A stretch of DNA of 64,000 bases from UBA10438 sp964432155. Its GTDB lineage: Bacteria > Bacteroidota > Ignavibacteria > Kapaibacteriales > Kapaibacteriaceae. Location of the stretch: NCBI GenBank assembly GCA_964432155.1, contig CAYSMF010000012.1, forward strand, positions 3,189 through 67,188, read 5' to 3'. Positions 35,058 to 43,532 of the stretch are shown here, in pieces. The position numbers and the translations under genes are program-made. Positions within the stretch are counted from its first letter, which is position 1. Each line of letters opens with the position of its first letter. The notes under the pieces were generated by a model. It saw only the letters and a program-made list of their open reading frames with translations. It made no database searches and was not told the origin of the DNA.

Positions 35058-35513
35058 CTATCGCTCCAGAATAATCGTGACGGGTCCGTCGTTCACGAGG
35101 TGGACCTGCATCATCGCACCGAAGACGCCCGTAGCCACGTCGATCGGTGGCTGGCAGCTGGCGGCACGTGCGCGCACCATGTCGACGAAGGATTGGAAGA
35201 GCGGCTCTGCGTGCTCGGGGCGTGCAGCATCGATGTACGATGGACGTGTGCCTTTGGCAAGATCACCGTAGAGTGTGAACTGCGAAACCAGAAGGATTCC
35301 ACCACCTGTGTCGCGCACGGAGCGATTCATCTTGCCTTCGTCATCGGCAAAGACGCGAAGTGCGAGAAGCTTCTCAGCCATCCATTCGCACTGTGCATGC
35401 GTGTCGGTGTGTGTGATGCCAACGAGCGCACAAAGGCCGTAGGCAATAGATCCAACGGTTCGACCGTCGATGTCGACGCGAGCTTGTGAGACACGTTGTA
35501 TGACGAGTTTCAT
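35058..35513 (-). CDS. dtd: D-aminoacyl-tRNA deacylase
   Basis: 151 residues. The diagnostic sequences are MKLVIQRVSQARV at the start, the SQFTLYGD motif that lines the active site, GTRPSYIDAA, and the Gly-Pro of NDGPVTIILE near the C terminus, which provides the cross-subunit Gly-cisPro. It removes D-amino acids (and glycine) mischarged on tRNA in the cytoplasm. Convergent with the E2 gene and divergent from the DUF4920 gene. Confidence 0.95.
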   Translation of the reverse strand: MKLVIQRVSQARVDIDGRTVGSIAYGLCALVGITHTDTHAQCEWMAEKLLALRVFADDEGKMNRSVRDTGGGILLVSQFTLYGDLAKGTRPSYIDAARPEHAEPLFQSFVDMVRARAASCQPPIDVATGVFGAMMQVHLVNDGPVTIILER

Positions 35514-35539
35514 GACTGTCCTTTCCGGCTGACAATATG

Positions 35540-35547
35540 TAGTTTCG
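35540..35547 (+). promoter_or_regulatory. -7-like box TAGTTTCG
   Basis: TAGTTTCG, 22 bases before the ATG at 35570, fits the TAnnTTCG variant seen elsewhere in the window. Confidence 0.35.
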
Positions 35548-35569
35548 CAGACGATTCATCACTATTCGC

Positions 35570-36079
35570 ATGACGATCATGAACATCCTCCTTGTCGGAC
35601 TCCTCACAGCATCACTTGCGACAACATCACTTGTGTACGCAGGATCATCGCAGACATCAACTCCATCGCAGTCAGCTGATACACGTACGGAGAAGATGAC
35701 ATCGTATGGTGCTGGTGTGAAGGCGAAGGCGCGCATGCCCCTTGCGCAAGCCGTAGCGGAAAAGAAGTTCAACACAAGCATTGCGCTCACGGCAACAGTC
35801 GCCGAAGTATGTCAAGTGAAGGGCTGTTGGATGATCCTTGTTGATGGCGATACCAAGGTGCGCGTGACGTTCAAGGACTACGGGTTCTTTATGCCGAAGA
35901 ATCTTGCAGGCGCGAAGGTCGTTGTTGAAGGAGTGCTCTCGGAAGAAGTTCTGAGTGAAAAGGACGCCCGCCACTATGCGGAAGACGCAGGGAAGTCGAA
36001 AGCTGAGATCGCCAAGATCAAGGGTGATCAGCGTGAACTGGGCTTTGAAGCCACGGGCGTACTTGCGCCGAAGAAATGA
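35570..36079 (+). CDS. DUF4920 domain protein, exported
   Basis: 169 residues. A hydrophobic leader (NILLVGLLTASLATTSLVYAGSS) suggests export; a second ATG at 35579 could be the start. The body contains TATVAEVCQVKGCWMILVDGDTKVRVTFKDYGFFMPKNLAGAKVVVEG, the OB-like DUF4920 domain with its conserved CQVKGCWM Cys pair. The Cys pair may bind metal or form a disulfide; the function is unknown. The stop overlaps the start of the deaminase gene (ATGA). Confidence 0.8.
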   Translation: MTIMNILLVGLLTASLATTSLVYAGSSQTSTPSQSADTRTEKMTSYGAGVKAKARMPLAQAVAEKKFNTSIALTATVAEVCQVKGCWMILVDGDTKVRVTFKDYGFFMPKNLAGAKVVVEGVLSEEVLSEKDARHYAEDAGKSKAEIAKIKGDQRELGFEATGVLAPKK

Positions 36080-36615
36080 TCGTTACGCTACCATCGTGGG
36101 TAGCGGACGTCACACCGCCGACCTCGCGTGCGGATGATGATGTGATGCGGTATGTGATTGACCTCGCACGGGGAAATGTCGAACACGGCACTGGTGGCCC
36201 CTTCGCGTGTGCGATCGTGAGTGAGAATGGCGACATCCTTGGCGTCGGCGTGAATCTTGTCGAACACGCCAAGTGTTGTGTGTTTCACGCAGAGATTGTT
36301 GCGATCATCAACGCAAGCGAGCACCGCGACGATTGGAATCTCAGCAACACTTGTCCGGCAACATTGTACACGTCTGCAGAGCCCTGCGCTATGTGCATGG
36401 GGGCGATTCCTTGGTCAGGCGTGAGCCGCATCGTTGTTGCAGCTCGTGATGAGGATGTGCGAGCTATTGGATTTGATGAGGGAGTGAAACCTACCGACTG
36501 GATCGGCGTATACCAGCGCCGCGGAATCAGTGTGCGACGCGATGTCCTTCGTGAAGAGTCGATCGCAGTGCTTCGCGCCTACGCTGAACGGGGCGGTTTG
36601 TTATATAACGGATGA
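36076..36615 (+). CDS. Nucleoside deaminase (CDA/TadA fold, guanine-deaminase-like)
   Basis: 179 residues. The zinc ligands are in VFHAEIVAI (His and catalytic Glu) and SAEPCAMCMGAI (two Cys). The spacing and the C-terminal segment GFDEGVKPTDWIGVYQRRGI resemble guanine deaminase-type or nucleoside deaminases rather than TadA. It hydrolyses an amino group from a base or nucleoside, likely in purine salvage. Coupled to the DUF4920 gene by a 4-base overlap. Confidence 0.85.
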   Translation: MIVTLPSWVADVTPPTSRADDDVMRYVIDLARGNVEHGTGGPFACAIVSENGDILGVGVNLVEHAKCCVFHAEIVAIINASEHRDDWNLSNTCPATLYTSAEPCAMCMGAIPWSGVSRIVVAARDEDVRAIGFDEGVKPTDWIGVYQRRGISVRRDVLREESIAVLRAYAERGGLLYNG

Positions 36616-36627
36616 GAGGACACAGCA

Positions 36628-37305
36628 ATGAAGTTTACCATCGAACATGCACCAGTGTACGCGTCGCTTCGCGTCGATATGGAACAGGGCGAGGCATTCC
36701 GTGCCGAGCCAGGCGCGATGTTGTCGATGTCGCCAAGTATTGAGCTCGAGACAACGACGGCTGGTAAGGGGCTCTTCGGCACGCTGAAGGCAGCTGTTGG
36801 TGGCGAGTCGATCTTCGCCTCGATCTTCACAGCACTTCACGGTCCGGGGGAGCTCTACCTCGCCCCCTCGACACCAGGTGATATCATTCGCATTGATCTC
36901 CAGAATCAGACCATTCTCGCGTATGGCGGAGCCTATCTGGCGGGGGATACATCGCTCCAGCTCAGCGCACGTGGCTCGCTGAAGTCGATGATTGGTGGCT
37001 CGGACTTGTTCCTGACAACGATTTCTGGAACGGGACCGGTGTTTCTCAACGGGTTCGGCGCGATCTACACCAAGACGCTGGGTCCGGGCGAGCCCTATGT
37101 GGTCGACTCTGGGCATGTCGTGGCGTTTACCGATGGGATTCAATACTCCATCAAAAAGGCTGCGCGCGGACTCTTCAGCACGCTCGCGAGCGGCGAGGGA
37201 CTGGTCTGCATGTTCTCCGGTCCGGGCACGATTTGGATGCAGACACGGAACGTCCGGGGCTTTGCCCAGTCACTGATCCCATTCCTGCCGCAATCTGGGT
37301 CATAG
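36628..37305 (+). CDS. TIGR00266/AIM24 family protein
   Basis: 225 residues. It has three repeated beta-rich modules typical of the AIM24 family (tubby-like fold): GEAFRAEPGAMLSMSPSIE, then LAGDTSLQLSARGSLKSMIGGSDLFLTTISGTGPVFLNGFG and VDSGHVVAFTDGIQYSI. The end is GPGTIWMQTRNVRGFAQSLIPFLP. The role is unknown; some members help mitochondrial membrane organisation. AGAGG ten bases upstream of the start is the likely ribosome binding site. Confidence 0.88.
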   Translation: MKFTIEHAPVYASLRVDMEQGEAFRAEPGAMLSMSPSIELETTTAGKGLFGTLKAAVGGESIFASIFTALHGPGELYLAPSTPGDIIRIDLQNQTILAYGGAYLAGDTSLQLSARGSLKSMIGGSDLFLTTISGTGPVFLNGFGAIYTKTLGPGEPYVVDSGHVVAFTDGIQYSIKKAARGLFSTLASGEGLVCMFSGPGTIWMQTRNVRGFAQSLIPFLPQSGS

Positions 37306-37330
37306 CGCTACACTGCAACCACGCCCGTAG

Positions 37331-37338
37331 TATCTTTG
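37331..37338 (+). promoter_or_regulatory. -7 box TATCTTTG of thyX
   Basis: Full TAnnTTTG match ending 4 bases before the thyX ATG. It predicts a leaderless or near-leaderless transcript. Confidence 0.55.
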
Positions 37339-37342
37339 TCGC

Positions 37343-38191
37343 ATGACAGAACAGGTACAAGCACTGATCGGGAAAGAATTCCCGTGCCTTGATAAAGGCT
37401 TTGTTCGCCTCATCGATGTGATGGGTGATGATGCTGCGATTGTGCAGGCCGCACGCGTATCGTACGGTGCCGGTACGAAGAAGGTCAACGAAGATGTTGG
37501 TCTGATTCGCTATCTCATGCGCCACTTGCACACGACGCCATTTGAGATGGTCGAGTTCAAGTTTCACGTGAAGCTGCCAATCTTCGTCGCGCGTCAATGG
37601 ATCCGTCACCGCACTGCGAATGTGAACGAGTATTCAGGTCGGTACTCCGAGATGAAGGACGAGTTCTACGTACCTGCCATCGATCAAGTGCGTGCACAGA
37701 GTGCGACGAACAAGCAAGGTCGCGCCGACGAAGCATTCGACCCTACAGAGGCTGAACGTATTCGTTCGGGTATGCTTGAAACTCAATCACGTCTCTACGG
37801 TGAGTATCAGCACCTGCTTGAAGCTGATCTCGCACGCGAGATTGCCCGCATCAATCTTCCTGTATCGAACTACACAGAATGGTACTGGAAGGTCGATCTG
37901 CACAACCTGTTCCATTTCCTGAAGCTGCGTATCGACCCGCATGCGCAGTACGAGATTCGCGTCTACGGCGAAGCAATGGCACAGATCGTGAAAGCGGCCG
38001 TGCCGGTTGCCTACGAGGCATTTGAAGATTACATCCTGCATGCGCGTCGCTTCTCCCGTCGTGAGCGCACTGCATTGAAAGCTATGCTTCCATCGCTCAC
38101 CATCGACCCTGCAACGCTTGAAGCAGCTGGTCTTAAGGGGCGTGAAGCACAGGAGTTTCTCGCAAAGCTTGAAGAATTGGCATCGTTATGA
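37343..38191 (+). CDS. thyX: FAD-dependent thymidylate synthase
   Basis: 282 residues. The ThyX signature RHRTANVNEYSGRYSEM is at 88-104 and binds FAD and dUMP; the family consensus has RHRxxSxNExSxRYS, and here Ala-Asn replaces the first Ser region. It converts dUMP to dTMP with methylenetetrahydrofolate and NADPH, replacing ThyA. The stop shares ATGA with the next gene. Confidence 0.93.
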   Translation: MTEQVQALIGKEFPCLDKGFVRLIDVMGDDAAIVQAARVSYGAGTKKVNEDVGLIRYLMRHLHTTPFEMVEFKFHVKLPIFVARQWIRHRTANVNEYSGRYSEMKDEFYVPAIDQVRAQSATNKQGRADEAFDPTEAERIRSGMLETQSRLYGEYQHLLEADLAREIARINLPVSNYTEWYWKVDLHNLFHFLKLRIDPHAQYEIRVYGEAMAQIVKAAVPVAYEAFEDYILHARRFSRRERTALKAMLPSLTIDPATLEAAGLKGREAQEFLAKLEELASL

Positions 38192-39213
38192 TCCGTCTGG
38201 TACTGGCTGCGATCGCTGTGATCTGCGTTGGTTGCGCGGAGCAACAGGTCGAGCCATTACCTGATCTGTATCCTACCGTTCCATCAAACCTTCCTCCGGT
38301 GCCGGTGCCATCGGATAATCCAATCACGCCAGCAAAGGTCGAACTTGGTAAGGCGCTGTTCTATGAGCCTCGGCTCAGCAGTGATGGGACCATTGCATGC
38401 GCATCATGTCACCGCCCCGAGCGGTCCTTTGCCGATGCTCCCAATCAAGTAAGCCGTGGAGTAGGGGGCGCACTTGGTCAGCGCAACGCGCCAACGCTGA
38501 TCAACGTTGCCTACCGCCGATCATACTTCTGGGATGGACGAGCCACAACGCTTGAGGATCAGGCAACGAGTGCATTTATGCACTCAACAGAGATGGATGC
38601 CGACACGTTAGCTGTTGCATCATTGCTTCGTTCTCCGACGTATCGCGATCAGTGGATTGCTGCCTTCGGTGATACGCTCGTGACGATGCGTCGTGCCATG
38701 CAGGCCATTGCAACCTTCGAGCGCACGATTGTAAGTGCGAACAGCCCGTACGATAAGTACGTGCGTGGAGATCGTACAGCCCTCTCACAACTTGAGCGCG
38801 AGGGCATGGATCTGTTCTTCAGTTCCCGCACAATGTGTGGCGCATGTCATGGCGGACCCGACTTTACGAATGATCAGTTTCAGAACATCGGCCTCTTCCA
38901 TCATTACTTCGATCGCGGACGCTTTAACGTCACACGCGAGCCACGTGATGAGGGATTGTTCAAGACCCCTACGTTGCGCAACGTTGCACTCACTGCGCCC
39001 TACATGGCAACGGGTGACAGTCAAACGGGGCTTATGTCGACCCTTGAAGATGTCGTAGAGCACTACAATCTTGGCGGAACAGCATTCCCGAATAAGGATA
39101 AGCGCGTGCGGCCACTCAATCTCACGGACCGCGAGAAGAGCGCGCTTGTTGCATTTATGCGAGCGCTCACAGATTCCTCCGTTCTCACCAATCCAGCATG
39201 GATACAACGCTAG
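38188..39213 (+). CDS. Di-haem cytochrome c peroxidase-like lipoprotein
   Basis: 341 residues. The leader MIRLVLAAIAVICVGCAEQQ has a lipobox with Cys16, so it is probably a periplasm-facing lipoprotein. Two haem c sites are CASCH (71-75) and CGACH (217-221), with the family pattern PxLSSDGTIACASCH and RNAPTLINVAYRRSYFWDGR. The MauG/CcpA family reduces hydrogen peroxide or oxidises protein targets. Coupled to thyX by ATGA and overlapping the next gene by 16 bases, so it is in the same unit although functionally unlike its neighbours. Confidence 0.88.
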   Translation: MIRLVLAAIAVICVGCAEQQVEPLPDLYPTVPSNLPPVPVPSDNPITPAKVELGKALFYEPRLSSDGTIACASCHRPERSFADAPNQVSRGVGGALGQRNAPTLINVAYRRSYFWDGRATTLEDQATSAFMHSTEMDADTLAVASLLRSPTYRDQWIAAFGDTLVTMRRAMQAIATFERTIVSANSPYDKYVRGDRTALSQLEREGMDLFFSSRTMCGACHGGPDFTNDQFQNIGLFHHYFDRGRFNVTREPRDEGLFKTPTLRNVALTAPYMATGDSQTGLMSTLEDVVEHYNLGGTAFPNKDKRVRPLNLTDREKSALVAFMRALTDSSVLTNPAWIQR

Positions 39214-39944
39214 GATCTCACATCAGCGACGTTGCACTTCCACATGCAGCAGACGTTGATACCGTGATTGTGTCCGATCTCCATCTGGGATCGGCGATGT
39301 CGCGAGCTAAGGCCTTGACCGACATGCTTCGTGCGTTAACGTACAAGCGTCTCATCCTTAACGGCGATGTCTTCGACGATCTCAATTTCAAACGACTGTC
39401 CCGCGATGATTGGGAGTTTCTCTCCTTCATTCGTGCCTCAACAAATGAGCGACTCGCTCATGAACTCGTGTGGGTGATTGGGAATCACGATGGTGGTGCG
39501 CCTGAGATCCTCTCGCACCTGCTTGGTATTCACATCCATGAAGAATACGTCTGGGAACATGCCGGACGTCGGTATCTGGCTGTGCACGGACATCAATTCG
39601 ACGCGTTTGTGTCTGAGCACTCACGTGTGGTCGACATTGCGATTTGGGCTTATTCTGTGTGGCAGAAGTTCGACCCAAAGCACCGTGCATCGCGGCTTGT
39701 GAAGCAGGCGAGCCGACAGAGCAAGCGCTGGATGCGACGTAGCGACAAAGTCGCTAACGAGGCTTCTGCACACGGTAAGTCTACCTACGGTGCTGATGTC
39801 GTCACGTGCGGACACACGCATCATCCCATGGATGTGATGATACATGGCGTGCGTTACCTTAACTCAGGATCGTGGACCGATGTGCCATCAACGTACATCA
39901 TCATTGAACATGATGGTACGATGGCAATTCACTCCTGTCCCTGA
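39198..39944 (+). CDS. Calcineurin-like phosphoesterase, UDP-diacylglucosamine hydrolase (LpxH)-like
   Basis: 248 residues. Metal ligands: VSDLHLG (26-32), NGDVFDD, IGNHDGG, and the late GHTHHPMD. The order and the EHSRVVDIAIWAYSVWQKFDPKHRASRLVKQ helical insert resemble LpxH/UDP-2,3-diacylglucosamine diphosphatase-type proteins of lipid A synthesis. That assignment is an inference; no lpx gene is next to it. It ends 17 bases before the convergent secA stop. Confidence 0.78.
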   Translation: MDTTLGSHISDVALPHAADVDTVIVSDLHLGSAMSRAKALTDMLRALTYKRLILNGDVFDDLNFKRLSRDDWEFLSFIRASTNERLAHELVWVIGNHDGGAPEILSHLLGIHIHEEYVWEHAGRRYLAVHGHQFDAFVSEHSRVVDIAIWAYSVWQKFDPKHRASRLVKQASRQSKRWMRRSDKVANEASAHGKSTYGADVVTCGHTHHPMDVMIHGVRYLNSGSWTDVPSTYIIIEHDGTMAIHSCP

Positions 39945-39960
39945 CTACTCGCGAGTTTGA

Positions 39961-42900
39961 TTACCCGTTGTAGGTCGTTGCGCCACTGAGTCCGTGACAG
40001 GACTTAAACTTCTTACCCGATCCACACGGACATGGTTCGTTGCGACCAACCTCACGTCCACTCTTGTGCACAGTGTGCGCCTGGGCATGCTCAGACGCTG
40101 CTACGGCGTTCGGATCCGCGCCAAGTGTGGTGCTCGCACTCGGATGTGAAAACTGCAGCGGACGAGACGTGCTGACCGTAGAACGGAGCTGCGGAAGTGT
40201 CGCAGTTGCCGTTGCCTCACGCTGTTGCTGCGCAGCCTGCTGCTGCGCCTGCTCGGCGCGTTGCTGCTGCTGGCGTTGCTGCTCTGTGATTTGCGGATAG
40301 TACTTGAAGGCAAATGATACGGTAGCCTTGTTGATCTGTGAGATCAGCTCAAGGAATACCTTGTATGCTTCTTGCTTGTACTCGAGAATTGGATCTTTCT
40401 GTCCGTAAGCGCGGAGGTAGATACCTTCCTTGAGATCATCCATGCTACGCAGGTGATCGCGCCATTCGTCGTCGATTGCACGAAGCGCGGCTACGCGCTC
40501 GAGGGCACCCATGAAATCTGGGCCAAGCATCGACTCCTTGCGGTCGTAATACTCTTCTGCGGCATCAACAATACGCTGAACGACGTCCTCGCGTTTGAGC
40601 GAAGCGAACTCGTTTTGCGACATGTCCACATCGCACAGCATGTTTACACGAACTTCATTGCGCAGTGCTTCAACGTCGCCACTGCTGTGGTGCTCGTCGT
40701 ACCAGCCTTCTGCTAGCTCGCGCACATACTCCAGGATTTCGCTACGCAAACGCTCGCCCATCAGCGCGTGACGTCGACGATCGTAGATCACTTCGCGCTG
40801 CTGGTTCATCACGTTGTCGTACTCCAGCAAGCGCTTACGAATACCAAAGTTGTTCGATTCAACCTTCTTCTGCGCGTTCTCGACGCTCTTCGTAACAAGG
40901 CCACTTTCGATTGGCTCGCCATCAGGCACCTTCAGGCGCTGCATGACTGCTGCGATGCGCTCACCACCAAAGAGGCGCATCAAGTCGTCTTCGAGTGAGA
41001 TGAAGAACTGCGACGATCCTGGATCGCCTTGACGTCCCGCACGACCACGCAACTGGCGATCGATACGGCGTGCTTCGTGGCGCTCTGTACCAATGATGGC
41101 CAAACCGCCAGCTTCGCGTACATCTGGGTCCAACTTGATGTCAGTACCACGACCAGCCATGTTCGTTGCGATCATTACCGCACCACGACGACCGGCATTA
41201 GCGACAATTTCAGCTTCGCGCTGGTGCTGCTTTGCGTTCAACACGTTGTGATTGACGTTTGCACGCTTGAGCATCTTTGAGAGAAGCTCAGATACTTCAA
41301 CGCTTGTTGTACCAACAAGTACTGCGCGTCCCTTGGCAAGTTCTTCCTGAACAGCGATGACAACGGCATTGTACTTCTCGCGCTTCGTGCGGAAGATCTT
41401 GTCGTCCATGTCCTTGCGCTGGATCCCACGGTTGGTTGGAATCACCACAACGTCAAGCTCATAGATCTGCCAGAACTCACCAGCTTCGGTTTCGGCAGTA
41501 CCCGTCATACCAGCAAGCTTGTGGTAGAGACGGAAGTAGTTCTGCAACGTTACCGTGGCAAAGGTCTGTGTGTCCTGTTCAACAAACACACCTTCTTTAG
41601 CTTCAATAGCTTGATGGAGTCCGTCGGAATAACGACGTCCCTCGAGAATACGGCCGGTGAATTCGTCGACGATCTTGATCTTGCCATCAGCAACCACGTA
41701 TTCGTCATCACGCACATACAGCGTATAGGCGCGAAGCAACTGGTTGATGATGTGGATGCGATCGGAGCGATCGGAGAACACGCGCATGAACTCATCGCGA
41801 CGGATCGTCTTTTCTTCCGCCGACAGGGATGCGTCACCTTCCAGTGCGCTCATCTGCGATGCGATGTCTGGAATGACAAACATCTCAGGGTCTTCTTGCG
41901 ATGTGCTCAGCAACTCGCGACCCATGTCGGAGATGTCAATCTGATGGTTCTTCTCGTCGACAGTGAAGTACAGTTCGTTGTCGATGATCGACATGCGCTG
42001 ACCCTGGTCCTTGAGATATTCAAGTTCCGTGTCGCGCATCAGCTTGAGCGTATCTGGATCCTGCAGCATCTTGAGCAGCTTGCTCTGCTTTGGCATACCG
42101 CGGTAGGCACGCAGGATATTTACGCCAGCGGCTACGCGATCTTCCTTGAATCCAGTTGCAAGGAGCTTCTCTGCCTCGGCAACGATGCTGTTGACAAGGC
42201 GTGCTTGTGCATCGACCAGTCGCTGCACACGCGGCTTCATCTCAACAAAGGCTTGCTCTGTAGAACCGGCAGTAACCGGACCCGAAATGATCAGCGGAGT
42301 ACGTGCTTCGTCGATAAGCACCGAGTCAACTTCGTCGACGATCGCAAACCAGTGGCCACGCTGCACCATGTCGATGGCGTCGGTCACCATGTTATCGCGT
42401 AGGTAATCGAAACCGAATTCGTTGTTCGTGCCCCACGTGATATCGGATGCGTATTGCTCGTGACGTTGATCCGGGCGCATCTCCGACTGAATACAGCCCG
42501 TCGAAACACCGAGGAAATCGAAGATCGGACGCATCCACTCGCGGTCACGTCGTGCGAGGTAGTCGTTGACCGTCACCAAGTGCACGCCACGTCCAGCAAG
42601 GGCATTGAGATACAAGGGGAGAGTCGACACAAGCGTCTTACCTTCACCCGTGCTCATCTCAGCGATCTTACCCTGGTGCAACACAATGCCACCAATCAGC
42701 TGAACATCGTACGGAACCATGTCCCATGTATGCTCGGTGCCGACAACCATGTACTTGTGTCCAACGAGACGACGACACGCATCCTTCACTGCAGCAAATG
42801 CTTCAGGAAGAAGTTGGTTCAACGTCGCTTGAATCGTTTCGAACTGCTCGCGCTCGTTTGCAGTGATTCGCGCATAGAGATCTGAGCGTTCAGCATGCTC

Positions 42901-43134
42901 CATTTCGGCGTCCGTGCGAAGGCGCTCGCGAATGGCTTCGACTTCGGCCACAAGATCCTTCACGGACTCTTGGATGCGCTCGCGAAACTCAACGGTTTTG
43001 GCCCGCAGCTCGTCGTCGGTCAGTGACGCGTACGACGCAAAATGCTCGTTGATTTCATCAACGATTGGACGGAGGGCCTTCACGTCCTTTTCGTGCTTCG
43101 AGCCACCAAGGACAGACTGTAGAAACTTGAGCAT
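39961..43134 (-). CDS. secA: Preprotein translocase ATPase SecA
   Basis: 1057 residues, longer than the 900-residue E. coli protein because of inserts around the helical wing and a Gln/Ala-rich run near the end. Walker A is MSTGEGKTL; the DEAD-like motif is DEVDSVLIDEARTPLIISG; TNMAGRGTDIKLDP and GRAGRQGDPGSSQFFISLEDDL are helicase II motifs. The C-terminal metal-binding SEC-C motif NEPCPCGSGKKFKSCHG supplies C-x-C-x8-C-H for SecB or ribosome contact. It powers export through SecYEG. Confidence 0.98.
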   Translation of the reverse strand: MLKFLQSVLGGSKHEKDVKALRPIVDEINEHFASYASLTDDELRAKTVEFRERIQESVKDLVAEVEAIRERLRTDAEMEHAERSDLYARITANEREQFETIQATLNQLLPEAFAAVKDACRRLVGHKYMVVGTEHTWDMVPYDVQLIGGIVLHQGKIAEMSTGEGKTLVSTLPLYLNALAGRGVHLVTVNDYLARRDREWMRPIFDFLGVSTGCIQSEMRPDQRHEQYASDITWGTNNEFGFDYLRDNMVTDAIDMVQRGHWFAIVDEVDSVLIDEARTPLIISGPVTAGSTEQAFVEMKPRVQRLVDAQARLVNSIVAEAEKLLATGFKEDRVAAGVNILRAYRGMPKQSKLLKMLQDPDTLKLMRDTELEYLKDQGQRMSIIDNELYFTVDEKNHQIDISDMGRELLSTSQEDPEMFVIPDIASQMSALEGDASLSAEEKTIRRDEFMRVFSDRSDRIHIINQLLRAYTLYVRDDEYVVADGKIKIVDEFTGRILEGRRYSDGLHQAIEAKEGVFVEQDTQTFATVTLQNYFRLYHKLAGMTGTAETEAGEFWQIYELDVVVIPTNRGIQRKDMDDKIFRTKREKYNAVVIAVQEELAKGRAVLVGTTSVEVSELLSKMLKRANVNHNVLNAKQHQREAEIVANAGRRGAVMIATNMAGRGTDIKLDPDVREAGGLAIIGTERHEARRIDRQLRGRAGRQGDPGSSQFFISLEDDLMRLFGGERIAAVMQRLKVPDGEPIESGLVTKSVENAQKKVESNNFGIRKRLLEYDNVMNQQREVIYDRRRHALMGERLRSEILEYVRELAEGWYDEHHSSGDVEALRNEVRVNMLCDVDMSQNEFASLKREDVVQRIVDAAEEYYDRKESMLGPDFMGALERVAALRAIDDEWRDHLRSMDDLKEGIYLRAYGQKDPILEYKQEAYKVFLELISQINKATVSFAFKYYPQITEQQRQQQQRAEQAQQQAAQQQREATATATLPQLRSTVSTSRPLQFSHPSASTTLGADPNAVAASEHAQAHTVHKSGREVGRNEPCPCGSGKKFKSCHGLSGATTYNG

Positions 43135-43225
43135 GATCGTATGGAGTAGTGAACGTCAGCGGGCGGGGACGGATGTCGGGGCGGTTTGGTGCCACGGTAC
43201 CGTCTAAGCCTGCAAAAATACTCTG

Positions 43226-43233
43226 TAACTTCG
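43226..43233 (+). promoter_or_regulatory. -7-like box TAACTTCG
   Basis: TAACTTCG, 38 bases before the ATG at 43272. It is in the 137-base gap between secA and the next gene, which otherwise shows nothing recognisable. Confidence 0.35.
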
Positions 43234-43271
43234 TGGCACCCCAATCCGATCTTGTCAATCACGAGTCCCGT

Positions 43272-43532
43272 ATGAGCGAAATCGCCTCCGACCTGAGAAT
43301 CTACTCGCCAGAACACCTGATCGAACAGGCAAAAACAGCACGCGAGCACCTGGGCTACAAGCTTGTTGAGTTCTACGTGGACGACGAGGGCTTGCTGGCG
43401 AAAGGCATCACAGCCACCGTTGCCCAGTTCTATCTATCGCCCTCAGGGGGAACGCTGCGGGATGCCGACCTCAACATCGTGCTCTACAGCGCGAAGTTTG
43501 ATTTGTACAAGGGATATGGACGGGCAACGTGA
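43272..43532 (+). CDS. Small unknown protein coupled to cysteine desulfurase
   Basis: 86 residues from the ATG at 43272. It is acidic to neutral with a helical N-terminal half (SPEHLIEQAKTAREHLGYKLVEFYV) and a beta-rich second half (ATVAQFYLSPSGG, ADLNIVLYSAKFDLYKGYG). There is no signal peptide, membrane helix or Cys. No family was recognised. The stop shares GTGA with the cysteine desulfurase start, so a partnership in sulfur or iron-sulfur work is possible but not shown. Confidence 0.6.
   Translation: MSEIASDLRIYSPEHLIEQAKTAREHLGYKLVEFYVDDEGLLAKGITATVAQFYLSPSGGTLRDADLNIVLYSAKFDLYKGYGRAT

Noticed and set aside
41521..42402. Long open frame (293 codons) on the plus strand
   Set aside because: It lies entirely antisense to the conserved secA coding region and has no protein-like motif.
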